This document shows, piece after piece, positions 1-8,472 of a stretch of 64,000 nucleotides of DNA; position 1 is the stretch's first letter, and every line of letters begins with the position of its first letter. Origin of the DNA: Streptomyces sp. MJM8645 (GTDB taxonomy: Bacteria; Actinomycetota; Actinomycetes; Streptomycetales; Streptomycetaceae); contig NZ_LJJF01000001.1 of the NCBI RefSeq assembly GCF_001625365.1, positions 6,132,501-6,196,500 of the forward strand, in the 5' to 3' direction. Below the pieces are notes generated by a model. That model was not told where the DNA came from. It worked only from the letters and a program-made list of their open reading frames with translations, and searched no databases. The position numbers were made by a program, and so were the translations under genes.

Positions 1-319
1 CGTCGCCAGTGCCCTGGCCGGCGCCGTCCTTGCCCGCGGCGCCGCCCTGGTCGGCCGGCGCCACCTGCGGCACGGCCCGGACGTGGTCGCCGGTGCCGAG
101 CAGGTCGTCCCAGTTGCCGTAGATCAGGTTGGCGTTGTTGACCATCACGAAGACCATCAGCACGGCCGTGATCTGGCAGAACATGATCATGACGAGCCTG
201 GACAGGATCCGCACCGGGTTCGGCCCGCGGACCTTGCCCCAGTACAGGAGCGCCACCGCGATGGACACCGGCACCAGGATGACGGTGAGGATGAAGAATG
301 GCGTACCTGTCAGTTGCAT
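1..319 (-). CDS. Membrane-anchored protein, probable secreted esterase family, N-terminal part only
   Basis: Reading leftward from an ATG at 319, an open frame runs off the window edge, so only about 106 residues are visible. It starts MQLTGTPFFILTVILVPVSI, a hydrophobic segment, followed by a basic stretch (WGKVRGPNPVRILSRL), a second hydrophobic segment (MIMFCQITAVLMVFVMV) and then NNANLIYGNWDDLLGTG. Two N-terminal membrane segments followed by an Asn/Tyr/Trp-rich motif are what I recall from actinobacterial putative esterases (alpha/beta hydrolase) with membrane anchors, but the catalytic domain lies outside the window. The family call is therefore inference; the membrane topology is seen. 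It is divergent from the ABC importer and shares a palindrome-rich intergenic region with it. Confidence 0.6.
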   Translation of the reverse strand, partial: MQLTGTPFFILTVILVPVSIAVALLYWGKVRGPNPVRILSRLVMIMFCQITAVLMVFVMVNNANLIYGNWDDLLGTGDHVRAVPQVAPADQGGAAGKDGAGQGTGD

Positions 320-374
320 CAAGTTCTCGTATCCGGGTTGCTGGCCGCCCGAGCCCCACTCGCCCGAACGCACT

Positions 375-467
375 CCAATGGCATTGGACGGCGCTGAACC
401 GATGATCGGTTGCCATCCGAATCTGTGCGGAACCTGAGAGGAACATCACGTTTCCTGTGATGTTCCT
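375..467. promoter_or_regulatory. Three palindromes in a 312-bp divergent intergenic region
   Basis: The gap 320-631 between the minus-strand membrane protein and the ABC importer holds no gene. It contains CCAATG-G-CATTGG (375-387), AACCGA-TGA-TCGGTT (397-411) and a longer inverted repeat with perfect 11-bp arms, AGGAACATCAC at 439-449 and GTGATGTTCCT at 457-467, separated by 7 bases. These look like regulator binding sites for one or both genes. The regulator is unknown; the downstream ROK protein has no DNA-binding domain. Confidence 0.6.
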
Positions 468-631
468 GTTTCGGGTCGGCGCTAAGTCTGCCACCCGGAC
501 GGCCGTCGTCCGGACGAGATGTCCAGCGAACTTCCAGGAAGGTCCCCCGGGGCACCTTACCTCCCGCGTCGCGGGCGCCGCCGGGCGAGGCGGTGTCATC
601 CACGTGCCGCCCGGCCAGAGAGACTAGGGGG

Positions 632-1651
632 ATGAGCACAACCCGCTTTCGCCCGTCCCGCCGCTTCTGGCCCGTCTGCGCCCTCCTGGCACTCGCGGTC
701 ACAGCGGCCGGTTGCAGCAGTACCGGAGGCCGCCGTGCCGAGGAGGCCCGCGCCAAGGCGTCGGCCGCCGGCGGCAGCGCCGTCACCACCCCGCGCTGGA
801 AGGTCGCCATGGTGACCCACGCCGGGGCCGGCGACGCCTTCTGGGACAGCGTGCGCAAGGGTGCCGAGCAGGCCGCCGCCAAGGACAACATCACCTTCCT
901 GTACTCCAACGACGCGCAGACCCAGAACCAGGTCCAGCTCGTCCAGGCCGCCATCGACCAGAAGGTCGACGGCCTGCTGGTCACCCTCGCCAAGGGCGAC
1001 GCCATGGCCGACGTCCTCGGCAAGGCCAAGGCCGCCGGCATCCCCGTGATCACCGTCAACTCCGGCCAGGAGTACTCCGCCAAGTTCGGCGCGCTCACCC
1101 ACATCGGCCAGGACGAGTCCACCGCCGGCCAGGCGGCCGGCACCGAGCTGGCCGGCCGCGGCCGCAAGAACGTGCTCTGCGTCATCCACGAGCAGGGCAA
1201 CATCGGCCAGGAGCAGCGCTGCTCCGGCGCCCAGTCCAAGGCCGGCGGCGCCTTCCAGGTGCTGTACGTGGACGGCGTCAACATGCCCGACGCCCGCGCC
1301 GCGATCTCCGCCAAGCTCCAGGCCGACCCGGCCATCGACACCGTGCTCACCCTCTCCGGCCCGATGGCCGCCACCGGCCTCCAGGCCGTCCAGGACGTCC
1401 ACCGCGCCGTCGAGCTCGACACCTTCGACCTGGGACCGCAGGTGGTGGCCGGCCTCAAGTCCGGCTCCGTCGGCTTCGCCGTCGACCAGCAGCCCTACCT
1501 CCAGGGCTACGAGGGCGTCGACCTGCTCTGGCTGTACAAGTCCAACCTGGACATGCTCGGCGGCGGCAAGCCCGTCGCGACCGGCCCGCAGATCCTGACC
1601 AAGGACGACGCCGACGCGCTCGCCGAGTACGTCGCGAGGGGGACCAGGTGA
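632..1651 (+). CDS. Sugar ABC transporter substrate-binding lipoprotein (RbsB-like)
   Basis: 339 residues. The ATG at 632 is chosen because AGGGGG precedes it and because it gives a short basic N-terminus, a hydrophobic stretch and a lipobox ending AVTAAGC (residues about 23-29), so the product is exported and lipid-anchored. The mature part starts a periplasmic-binding fold of the Peripla_BP_4 type: KVAMVTHAGAGDAFWDSV followed by a QAAIDQKVDGLLVTL segment and GIPVITVNSG, as in ribose/galactose/xylose-type binding proteins. The sugar cannot be read from sequence. It is the first gene of an importer operon; its stop overlaps the GTG of the permease gene by 4 bases (GTGA). Confidence 0.9.
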   Translation: MSTTRFRPSRRFWPVCALLALAVTAAGCSSTGGRRAEEARAKASAAGGSAVTTPRWKVAMVTHAGAGDAFWDSVRKGAEQAAAKDNITFLYSNDAQTQNQVQLVQAAIDQKVDGLLVTLAKGDAMADVLGKAKAAGIPVITVNSGQEYSAKFGALTHIGQDESTAGQAAGTELAGRGRKNVLCVIHEQGNIGQEQRCSGAQSKAGGAFQVLYVDGVNMPDARAAISAKLQADPAIDTVLTLSGPMAATGLQAVQDVHRAVELDTFDLGPQVVAGLKSGSVGFAVDQQPYLQGYEGVDLLWLYKSNLDMLGGGKPVATGPQILTKDDADALAEYVARGTR

Positions 1652-2679
1652 GCACCACCGACGTCCTCGCCCAGGACCGCCCGGCCGCGCTGCGCCGCCT
1701 CCTCGCCCGCCCCGAGCTCGGCTCGCTGATCGCCGCCGTCGCGGTGTTCACCGTCTTCGCGGTGGCCGCCGAACCCTTCCTGCGGGTCTCCTCGCTGGGC
1801 ACCGTGCTCTACGCGGCGTCCACCATCGGGATCATGGCCGTCCCGGTCTCGCTGCTGATGATCGGCGGCGAGTTCGATCTGTCGGCGGGCGTGCTGGTCA
1901 CCACCGCCGCGCTGACCTCCTCGATGGTCTCCTACCAGTTCACCGCGGTGACCTGGGTCGGCGTGCTGGTCTCGCTCGCCGTCACGCTGGCCGTCGGCGC
2001 CTTCAACGGCTGGATGCTCGGCCGCACCCGGCTGCCCAGCTTCATCGTCACCCTCGGCACCTTCCTGATGCTGACCGGTGCCAACCTCGGCGTCACCAAG
2101 CTGGTCTCCGGCACCGTCTCCACCAAGCCGATCTCCGACATGGAGGGCTTCGCCGCCTGCCGCTGGCTGTTCGCCTCCGAGGTCACCGTCGGCGGACTGA
2201 CGATCAAGGCCACCGTCTGGTGGTGGCTCGGCCTGCTCGCGGTCGGCAGCTGGGTGCTGCTGCGCACCCGCTTCGGCAACTGGATCTTCGCCGTCGGCGG
2301 CGACGCGGACGCCGCCCGCGCGGTCGGTGTGCCGGTCGCCCGCACCAAGACCCTGCTCTACCTCGGCGTCGGCTTCGGCGCCTGGGTGCTCGGCCAGCAC
2401 CTGCTGTTCTCCTTCGACACCGTGCAGTCCGGCGAGGGCGTCGGCAACGAGCTGATCTACATCGTCGCGGCCGTCATCGGCGGCTGCCTGATCACCGGCG
2501 GCTACGGCTCGGTGGTCGGCTCCGCGCTCGGCGCGCTGATCTTCGGCATGGCCAGCAAGGGGATCATCTACGCCCAGTGGAACCCGGACTGGTTCAAGTT
2601 CTTCCTCGGCGCGATGCTGCTGCTCGCCGCCCTGCTGAACGCGTACGTCAAGCGCCAGGCCGAACGGGGGCCCCGATGA
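1648..2679 (+). CDS. Sugar ABC transporter permease (RbsC-like)
   Basis: 343 residues from a GTG at 1648 that overlaps the preceding stop. The protein is almost entirely hydrophobic, with about 8-10 membrane segments. It has the BPD_transp_2 family pattern MIGGEFDLSAGVLVTTAALT near residues 71-90, the equivalent of the GGIDLSVG motif of RbsC/XylH permeases, and a later GGDADAARAVGVPV motif and VIGGCLITGGYGSVVGSALG. It forms the membrane channel for the substrate delivered by the adjacent lipoprotein. Its stop overlaps the ATPase start (ATGA). Confidence 0.92.
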   Translation: MSTTDVLAQDRPAALRRLLARPELGSLIAAVAVFTVFAVAAEPFLRVSSLGTVLYAASTIGIMAVPVSLLMIGGEFDLSAGVLVTTAALTSSMVSYQFTAVTWVGVLVSLAVTLAVGAFNGWMLGRTRLPSFIVTLGTFLMLTGANLGVTKLVSGTVSTKPISDMEGFAACRWLFASEVTVGGLTIKATVWWWLGLLAVGSWVLLRTRFGNWIFAVGGDADAARAVGVPVARTKTLLYLGVGFGAWVLGQHLLFSFDTVQSGEGVGNELIYIVAAVIGGCLITGGYGSVVGSALGALIFGMASKGIIYAQWNPDWFKFFLGAMLLLAALLNAYVKRQAERGPR

Positions 2680-3590
2680 AGACCGAACTGCTCGTCCTGG
2701 AGGGCGTCGGCAAGAGCTACGGCACCGTCCGCGCCCTCCAGGACGTCTCGCTCACCCTGCACGCCGGCGAGATCAGCTGCGTGCTCGGCGACAACGGCGC
2801 CGGCAAGTCCACCCTGATCAAGATCATCTCCGGGCTGCACCAGCACGACGAGGGCACCTACACCGTCGGCGGCGAGGAGGTCCGGCTCGACTCCCCGCGC
2901 CAGGCCCTGGACCGCGGCATCGCCACCGTCTACCAGGACCTCGCCGTCGTCCCGCTGATGCCGGTCTGGCGCAACTTCTTCCTCGGCTCCGAACAGGGCC
3001 ACCGCCGCTGGGGCGGCCTGCGCCTGGACGCCGAGGCGATGCGCGCCACCACCCGCGAGGCGCTCGCCCGGATGGGCATCGACCTGCACGACGTGGACCG
3101 CCCGATCGGTACCCTCTCCGGCGGCCAGCGCCAGTGCGTGGCGATCGCCCGGGCCGTGCACTTCGGCGCCAAGGTGCTCATCCTGGACGAGCCGACCGCG
3201 GCGCTCGGCGTCAAGCAGTCCGGAGTGGTGCTCAAGTACGTCACCGCCGCCCGCGACGCCGGGCTCGGGGTCGTCCTGATCACCCACAACCCGCACCACG
3301 CGTACCTGGTCGGCGACCACTTCACCCTGCTCAAGCGGGGCCGGATGGCCGGCAGCCACCCGCGCACCGAGATCGGCCTCGAACAGCTCACCACCGAGAT
3401 GGCCGGCGGCTCCGACCTCGCCGAACTCTCGCACGAGCTGGCCCGGCCCACCGAGCCTGAGCCCCGCACCGAACCCCAGCCCCGCACCGAACCCCGGCCC
3501 CGCACCGAACCCCAGTCCCGCACCGAACCCCGGCCCCGCACCGACCCCGAGCCCCGTCCTGACCCCGAGCCCCGTGAGGAGCGTCCGTAG
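2676..3590 (+). CDS. Sugar ABC transporter ATP-binding protein with repetitive Pro/Arg/Glu tail
   Basis: 304 residues, ATG at 2676 in an ATGA overlap. Walker A is GDNGAGKST, the signature is LSGGQRQ, Walker B is VLILDEPTAAL and the switch His is in LITHNPHH. Only one nucleotide-binding domain is present, whereas RbsA/XylG-type ATPases often have two, so the protein probably acts as a homodimer. The last 50 or so residues are repeats of PRTEP-type units (roughly 3460-3580), encoded by imperfect 18-base repeats. This tail is low complexity, unlikely to be part of the catalytic fold, and has probably expanded by slippage. Confidence 0.93.
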   Translation: MKTELLVLEGVGKSYGTVRALQDVSLTLHAGEISCVLGDNGAGKSTLIKIISGLHQHDEGTYTVGGEEVRLDSPRQALDRGIATVYQDLAVVPLMPVWRNFFLGSEQGHRRWGGLRLDAEAMRATTREALARMGIDLHDVDRPIGTLSGGQRQCVAIARAVHFGAKVLILDEPTAALGVKQSGVVLKYVTAARDAGLGVVLITHNPHHAYLVGDHFTLLKRGRMAGSHPRTEIGLEQLTTEMAGGSDLAELSHELARPTEPEPRTEPQPRTEPRPRTEPQSRTEPRPRTDPEPRPDPEPREERP

Positions 3591-3592
3591 CC

Positions 3593-4699
3593 GTGACCAG
3601 CCCCCAAGGCAGCACCCGGCCGGCCGTCCTGCCCACCCTGCTCGGCCTCGGCCCCCGCGCCGAGCGCCGCCGCCGCGCCCTGCCCGCCGGGATACTGCGA
3701 CTGCCCACCATCGGCGTCGACATCGGCGGCACCAAGGTGGTCGCCGGAGTGGTCGACGGCGAGGGCACGGTGCTGGAGAAGCTGCGCACCGACACCCCCG
3801 ACAAGAGCAAGAGCGCCAAGGTCGTCGAGAACGTCATCGTCGACCTGGTGTTGGAGCTCGCCGACCGGCACGACGTCCACGCCGTCGGCATCGGCGCGGC
3901 CGGCTGGGTCGACGCCGACCGCTCCACGGTGCTGTTCGCCCCGCACCTGAACTGGCGGGGCGAGCCGCTCCAGCAGGCGCTCAGCGAGCGGCTGCGCTTC
4001 CCGGTGATCGTCGAGAACGACGCCAACGCCGCCGCCTGGGCCGAATGGCGCTTCGGCGCCGGGCGCGGCGAGGACCACATGGTGATGCTCACCCTGGGTA
4101 CCGGCATCGGCGGCGCCGTCGTCCGCGACGGCTACGTCGACCGCGGCAAGTACGGCCTGGCGGGCGAGTTCGGCCACATGCAGGTGCTGCCCGGCGGCCA
4201 CCGCTGCCCGTGCGGCAACCGCGGCTGCTGGGAGCAGTACTCCTCCGGCAACGCGCTGGTGCGCGACGCCCGCGAACTCGTCGCCGAGGAGTCCCCGGTG
4301 GTGCAGCCGCTGCTCGCCCGGGCCGGCGGCACCGTCGAGGGCATCACCGGACCGCTGGTCACCGAGGCCGCCCGGGCCGGTGACCCGACCGCCACCGAAC
4401 TGCTCTACGAGGTCGGCACCTGGCTCGGCGTCGGCATCGCCAACCTGGCCGCCGCGCTCGACCCGGGCCGCTTCGTCATCGGCGGCGGCGTCTCCGAGGC
4501 CGGCGACCTGCTGCTCGGCCCGGCCCGGGACACCTTCCGCCGCACCCTCACCGGGCGCGGCTTCCGGCCCGAGGCCAGCATCGTGCACGCCGCACTCGGC
4601 AACGAGGCCGGCCTGGTCGGCGCCGCCGACCTCGCCCGGCAGGTCGCCCGCCGGTTCCGCACCATCAAGCGGCGCCGGGTCGAGCGCAGCGGCGTCTGA
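3593..4699 (+). CDS. ROK family sugar kinase (glucokinase-like)
   Basis: 368 residues, GTG at 3593 just after the ATPase stop. After a 38-residue basic leader comes the ATP-binding motif IGVDIGGTKVVAGVVDGEG, then VENDANAAAWAEWRFGAG with the catalytic Asp, the LTLGTGIGG phosphate motif, and the ROK zinc signature (HRCPCGNRGCWEQYSSG). There is no N-terminal helix-turn-helix, so it is an enzyme rather than a ROK repressor. It resembles actinobacterial ROK glucokinases (Glk) over its length. Position in the operon suggests it phosphorylates the sugar brought in by the importer; the substrate is inferred. Confidence 0.88.
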   Translation: MTSPQGSTRPAVLPTLLGLGPRAERRRRALPAGILRLPTIGVDIGGTKVVAGVVDGEGTVLEKLRTDTPDKSKSAKVVENVIVDLVLELADRHDVHAVGIGAAGWVDADRSTVLFAPHLNWRGEPLQQALSERLRFPVIVENDANAAAWAEWRFGAGRGEDHMVMLTLGTGIGGAVVRDGYVDRGKYGLAGEFGHMQVLPGGHRCPCGNRGCWEQYSSGNALVRDARELVAEESPVVQPLLARAGGTVEGITGPLVTEAARAGDPTATELLYEVGTWLGVGIANLAAALDPGRFVIGGGVSEAGDLLLGPARDTFRRTLTGRGFRPEASIVHAALGNEAGLVGAADLARQVARRFRTIKRRRVERSGV

Positions 4700-4732
4700 C
4701 CGCCCTCTCCCCGATCGCGTCGGCCGCGTCAA

Positions 4733-4806
4733 CTACCGGTTGGTAGCGGTGCGGTGTGATTGTCGGGACCATGCCTCCTGTGAGACAACGGAGTTGACGT
4801 CGACTC
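4733..4806. promoter_or_regulatory. Palindromic sites upstream of ggt
   Basis: The 119-bp gap before the gamma-glutamyltransferase gene contains CTACC-GGTT-GGTAG (4733-4746), a 14-bp inverted repeat of the kind bound by TetR-type dimers. It also contains the imperfect 16-bp palindrome GAGTTGACGTCGACTC (4791-4806), which ends at the ribosome binding site AGGAGG. The second site is placed to interfere with translation or early transcription. No regulator gene is adjacent. Confidence 0.4.
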
Positions 4807-4818
4807 AGGAGGACTCGG

Positions 4819-6612
4819 ATGAGGGCTCTGGCCCGGATCGCACCACCGCTGCTGCTCGCCACCGCCCTGGTCTGGTCCTGCGCCGGGCCGGCCGGGGCGG
4901 CGGGGGCGGCCCCGCCGCCGAAGGCCCCCGAGGCGGTGGGCCGGGGCGGAGCTGTGGCCAGCGTCGACGCCGACGCCACCGCGGCCGGCATCGAGGTGCT
5001 GCGCAAGGGCGGCAACGCGGTCGACGCGGCGGTCGCGACCGCGGCCGCCCTCGGCGTCACCGAGCCCTACTCCTCCGGCATCGGCGGCGGCGGGTACTTC
5101 GTCTACTACGACCACGCCACCGGCCGGGTGCACACCATCGACGGCCGCGAGGTGGCCGGCCGCACCGCCGACAGCGGGCTGTTCCTGGAGGACGGCAAGC
5201 CGCTGGCCTTCGCCGACGCCGTCACCAGCGGCCTGTCCGTCGGCGTCCCCGGCACCGCCGCCACCTGGGACACCGCCCTGCGCCAGTGGGGCACCCGCAC
5301 GCTCGCCGACGCCCTCAAGCCCGCCGAGCGGATCGCCGACAACGGCTTCGTCGTCGACCAGACCTTCCACGGTCAGACCGCCGACAACTACGACCGGTTC
5401 AAGGACTTCCCGGACACCGCCAAGCTCTACCTGCCCGGCGGCAAGCCCCCCGAGGTCGGCACCGTCCTGCGCAACCCCGACCTCGCCGCCACCTACCGGC
5501 TGCTCGCCAAGGACGGCGTCAAGGCCTTCTACCAGGGCGACCTCGGCAAGGACGTGGCCGACACCGTCCAGCACCCGCCGGTCGACCCGGCCTCCGGCCG
5601 CAAGGCCCGCCCCGGCAAGATCGACACCGCCGACCTCGCCGCCTACCAGGTCCGCCGCCAGGCGCCCACCCACGTCCCGTACCGGGACTACGACGTCTAC
5701 TCCATCGCCCCCTCCAGCTCCGGCGGCACCACCGTCGGCGAGGCGCTCGGCATCCTGGAGGACGGCGACCTCGGCGCGTACAGCGACACGCAGTACTACC
5801 ACCACTTCCTGGACGCCTCCCGGATCGCCTTCGCCGACCGCAACCGCTGGGTCGGCGACCCGGCCTTCGGCGACGTCCCCACCAAGGAACTGCTCTCCGC
5901 GCGCTACGCCGCCTCCCGGGCCTGCCTGATCAGCCCCGACCGCGCCCTCACCAGCCCGCTCGCCCCCGGCGACCCGCGCCACCCCGCCGACTGCGCCGAG
6001 GCCGGCCCCGCCGTCGCCGAGCCCTACGAGGGCCCCAACACCACCCACCTCAGCGTGGCCGACCGCTGGGGCAACGTCGTCTCCTACACCCTCACCATCG
6101 AGCAGACCGGCGGCAGCGGCATCACCGTCCCCGGCCGCGGCTTCCTGCTCAACAACGAGCTCACCGACTTCGACTTCACCCCGCTCACCCCGGGCGTCCC
6201 CGACCCCAACCTGCCCGGTCCGGGCAAGCGGCCGCGCTCCTCGATCTCCCCGACCATCGTGCTGCGCGACGGCGAACCGCTGCTGGCCACCGGCAGCCCC
6301 GGCGGCGCGACCATCATCACCACCACCCTCCAGGTGCTGCTCGGGCGGCTCGACCGGGGCCTGAGCCTGGAACAGGCCATCGCCGCACCGCGCGCCAGCC
6401 AGCGCAACACCGTCTCCACCCAGGCCGAGCCCGGCTTCCTGGCACTGCCCGAACGGGCCGCCCTGGAGGCGCTCGGGCACAGCTTCACGTCCGTCGCCGA
6501 GATCGGCGCCGCGACCGGCGTCGAACGGCTGCCGGACGGGCGGTGGGTGGCCGCGGCCGAACCGGTCCGGCGCGGAGGCGGCTCCGCGGCGGTGGTCCGG
6601 CCCACGGGCTGA
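4819..6612 (+). CDS. ggt: Gamma-glutamyltransferase, secreted
   Basis: 597 residues, ATG at 4819 with AGGAGG 8 bases before. A signal peptide is visible (residues 1-31, ending about AGAAGAA). The conserved GGT fold follows: GIEVLRKGGNAVDAAVATA near residue 56, EPYSSGIGGGGYFVYYD, and the autoprocessing site NTTHLSVAD, in which the first Thr (residue 408) should become the N-terminal nucleophile of the small subunit. Later motifs GRGFLLNNELTDF, PRSSISPTIV and TGSPGGATIITTTLQ are intact. The enzyme cleaves gamma-glutamyl bonds such as those of glutathione-like or poly-gamma-glutamyl compounds outside the cell. A hairpin at 6663-6695 follows. Probably monocistronic. Confidence 0.95.
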   Translation: MRALARIAPPLLLATALVWSCAGPAGAAGAAPPPKAPEAVGRGGAVASVDADATAAGIEVLRKGGNAVDAAVATAAALGVTEPYSSGIGGGGYFVYYDHATGRVHTIDGREVAGRTADSGLFLEDGKPLAFADAVTSGLSVGVPGTAATWDTALRQWGTRTLADALKPAERIADNGFVVDQTFHGQTADNYDRFKDFPDTAKLYLPGGKPPEVGTVLRNPDLAATYRLLAKDGVKAFYQGDLGKDVADTVQHPPVDPASGRKARPGKIDTADLAAYQVRRQAPTHVPYRDYDVYSIAPSSSGGTTVGEALGILEDGDLGAYSDTQYYHHFLDASRIAFADRNRWVGDPAFGDVPTKELLSARYAASRACLISPDRALTSPLAPGDPRHPADCAEAGPAVAEPYEGPNTTHLSVADRWGNVVSYTLTIEQTGGSGITVPGRGFLLNNELTDFDFTPLTPGVPDPNLPGPGKRPRSSISPTIVLRDGEPLLATGSPGGATIITTTLQVLLGRLDRGLSLEQAIAAPRASQRNTVSTQAEPGFLALPERAALEALGHSFTSVAEIGAATGVERLPDGRWVAAAEPVRRGGGSAAVVRPTG

Positions 6613-6662
6613 CCGGGCCGCAGGCCGGCCGGGCCGCGCTGTCGGTGCCGGGCGGTATGTTC

Positions 6663-6695
6663 GGGGTGGGCGTCCCCTCGGGGGGTGCCCACCCC
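6663..6695 (+). terminator. Hairpin downstream of ggt
   Basis: Perfect 9-bp arms GGGGTGGGC (6663-6671) and GCCCACCCC (6687-6695) with a 15-base loop, 50 bases after the ggt stop. There is no T-run, which is common for actinobacterial terminators. Confidence 0.5.
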
Positions 6696-6717
6696 TCGTC
6701 TTGACCGGACCACCTGT

Positions 6718-6771
6718 CCGTACCGAACCACCCGTCCGTACCGAACCGCCCGTCCGTACCGAACCACCGGG
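6718..6771 (+). repeat. Three 18-bp tandem repeats before the exonuclease gene
   Basis: Three near-identical copies of CCGTACCGAACCACCCGT at 6718-6735, 6736-6753 and 6754-6771. The last copy runs into the region carrying the ribosome binding site. They could be direct-repeat operator sites or slippage products; spacing is less than two helical turns. Confidence 0.75.
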
Positions 6772-6784
6772 AAGGCCGCCCGCC

Positions 6785-7588
6785 GTGACCGTCCGCATCG
6801 CCACCTGGAACATCAACTCCGTCACCGCGCGGCTGCCCAAGCTCCTGGAGTGGCTGGAGAGCGCCAAGCCCGACGTGCTCTGCCTCCAGGAGCTCAAGTG
6901 CGCGGCCGACGCCTTCCCGTACGAGGAGGTGCGCGCCCTCGGGTACGAGACGGCGGCCCACGGCACCGGCCGGTGGAACGGCGTCGCGATCGTGTCCCGG
7001 CTCGGCCTGGACGACGTCGTGCGCGACCTGCCCGGCCAGCCCGGCTACCTCGCCGACGGCGCCCTGCTGCCCGACGTCGAGCCGCGCGCCGTCGCCGCCA
7101 CCTGCGGCCCGGTCCGGGTCTGGTCGGTCTACGTGCCCAACGGCCGCGAGGTCGACCACGCCCACTACCGCTACAAGCTGGAGTGGCTGCAGGCGCTGCG
7201 CACGGCCGCCACCGAGGACGCCGCCGGGCCCCGCCCGTTCGCCGTCCTCGGGGACTTCAACATCGCTCCCGCCGACGAGGACGTCTACGACGTCGCCGCG
7301 TTCGAGGGCCTCACCCACGTCACCCCCGCCGAGCGGGCGGCGCTGGAGGCCCTCGGCGAGGTGGGCCTGCACGACGTGGTGCCGCGCCCGCTCAAGTACG
7401 ACCGCCCCTACACCTACTGGGACTACCGACAGCTGGCCTTCCCCAAGAACCGGGGCATGCGGATCGACCTCACCTACGCCAACAAGCCCTTCGTGGACGC
7501 CGTCACCGACAGCTATGTGGACCGCGAGGCCCGCAAGGGCAAGGGCACCTCGGACCACGCGCCGGTCGTGGTGGACCTCGACCTGTGA
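6785..7588 (+). CDS. xth: Exodeoxyribonuclease III / AP endonuclease (ExoA/Xth family)
   Basis: 267 residues. GTG at 6785 is preferred over upstream starts, which would add a peptide encoded by the tandem repeats; GGGAAGG lies about 8 bases upstream. It has the endonuclease/exonuclease/phosphatase motifs in order: ATWNINSVTARL, the metal-binding Glu in CLQELKCAAD (near residue 34), YVPNGREV, GDFNIAPADEDVYD and the terminal GTSDHAPVVVDLDL. The length matches the family. Acts in base-excision repair at abasic sites. Confidence 0.93.
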   Translation: MTVRIATWNINSVTARLPKLLEWLESAKPDVLCLQELKCAADAFPYEEVRALGYETAAHGTGRWNGVAIVSRLGLDDVVRDLPGQPGYLADGALLPDVEPRAVAATCGPVRVWSVYVPNGREVDHAHYRYKLEWLQALRTAATEDAAGPRPFAVLGDFNIAPADEDVYDVAAFEGLTHVTPAERAALEALGEVGLHDVVPRPLKYDRPYTYWDYRQLAFPKNRGMRIDLTYANKPFVDAVTDSYVDREARKGKGTSDHAPVVVDLDL

Positions 7589-7742
7589 ATCACCCTGGGT
7601 GAGGGGCGGTAACCCGAACGGTCCCGACCGGTGGCCGGGTCCGGGCGGGCTGCCTACTGTCGGGCATAACCGGGTGCAGTTGTTCGACCACGTGGACATC
7701 GGAGTCCCCCCGGCTGCGCCCGAGAATCCCGGAGGTTCCGGC

Positions 7743-8402
7743 ATGCGCCCCATGCGTACGGCCGCCGCCGCCCTGATCGGCGCGACGGTGCTGACCGGCC
7801 TGACGGCCCCCCTTGCATCCGCCAGGGACGGCTCGGCCTCGGTCAGCCCGTCCCAGGCCGCACCGGGCCAGACCGTGAAGCTCACGGTCTCCTGTGAGAA
7901 GTCGGACAAGCCCGACGCCAAGACCATCACCGCCCACTCCGCCGCGTTCGAGGGCGGTCCGGCCACTCTCACCCTGGGCTCCGACGGCAAGCACAGCGGC
8001 TCGGCCCGGCTGGCCGGCCAGCACTCCGGGGACAACAAGATCGACGGCACCTGCCCGGACGGCGGGGCGTTCTCCACCAAGGTCGCGGTCGCCGGCGTCC
8101 CGGTCGCCGGCTCCGACAAGGGCTCCGACAAGGGCTCTGACAAGGGCTCCGAGAAAGGCCCCGAGAAGGGGCCCGAGAAGGGTCCCGAGAAAGGCCTCGG
8201 CGACTGGGGCAAGGCGGCCGGCGAGTGGGCGGGTTCGCTCGGCCAGTCCGGCGCCGGCGGCCAGCAGGTCGCCCCGCACGGTGCCGTCAACACCGGCCTC
8301 GGCGGTTCGGTCGCGGCCGATCCGGCGGAGCTGGCCGGGGGCCTGGCCCTGGTGGCGGGCGGCGTCGGAGGCTTCTGGCTGCTGCGGCGGCGCGGTGCCT
8401 GA
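7743..8402 (+). CDS. Secreted surface protein with SDKG/PEKG repeats and C-terminal membrane anchor
   Basis: 219 residues, ATG at 7743 with GGAGG 8 bases upstream. A signal peptide (LTGLTAPLASA) is followed by an Ig-like small beta domain carrying two Cys (SCEKSDK and DGTCPDG). Residues about 122-152 are tandem tetrads of GSDK, then GPEK. Near the C-terminus a hydrophobic segment (LAGGLALVAGGVGGFWLL) ends in RRRGA, the shape of a sortase-sorted or tail-anchored protein, although no LPXTG/LAXTG motif precedes it; LGGSVAADPAEL occupies that place. Function unknown. The gene ends inside an intrinsic terminator, so it is probably a single-gene unit. Confidence 0.8.
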   Translation: MRPMRTAAAALIGATVLTGLTAPLASARDGSASVSPSQAAPGQTVKLTVSCEKSDKPDAKTITAHSAAFEGGPATLTLGSDGKHSGSARLAGQHSGDNKIDGTCPDGGAFSTKVAVAGVPVAGSDKGSDKGSDKGSEKGPEKGPEKGPEKGLGDWGKAAGEWAGSLGQSGAGGQQVAPHGAVNTGLGGSVAADPAELAGGLALVAGGVGGFWLLRRRGA

Positions 8403-8425
8403 TGGGCACCGCGCCTTTTTGTTTT
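8389..8425 (+). terminator. Strong intrinsic terminator
   Basis: Perfect 11-bp stem GGCGCGGTGCC (8389-8399) and GGCACCGCGCC (8405-8415), 5-base loop containing the stop codon, followed by TTTTTGTTTT. The canonical T-run is unusual in this GC-rich window. Confidence 0.92.
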
Positions 8426-8472
8426 CCCCGCGCGCCGTCGGACCCTGACCGGGCCGGCGGCGCACAGGCGTG

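Noticed and set aside
3593..4699. ROK-family repressor of the ABC operon
   Set aside because: No N-terminal helix-turn-helix; kinase and zinc motifs are complete, so it is a sugar kinase.
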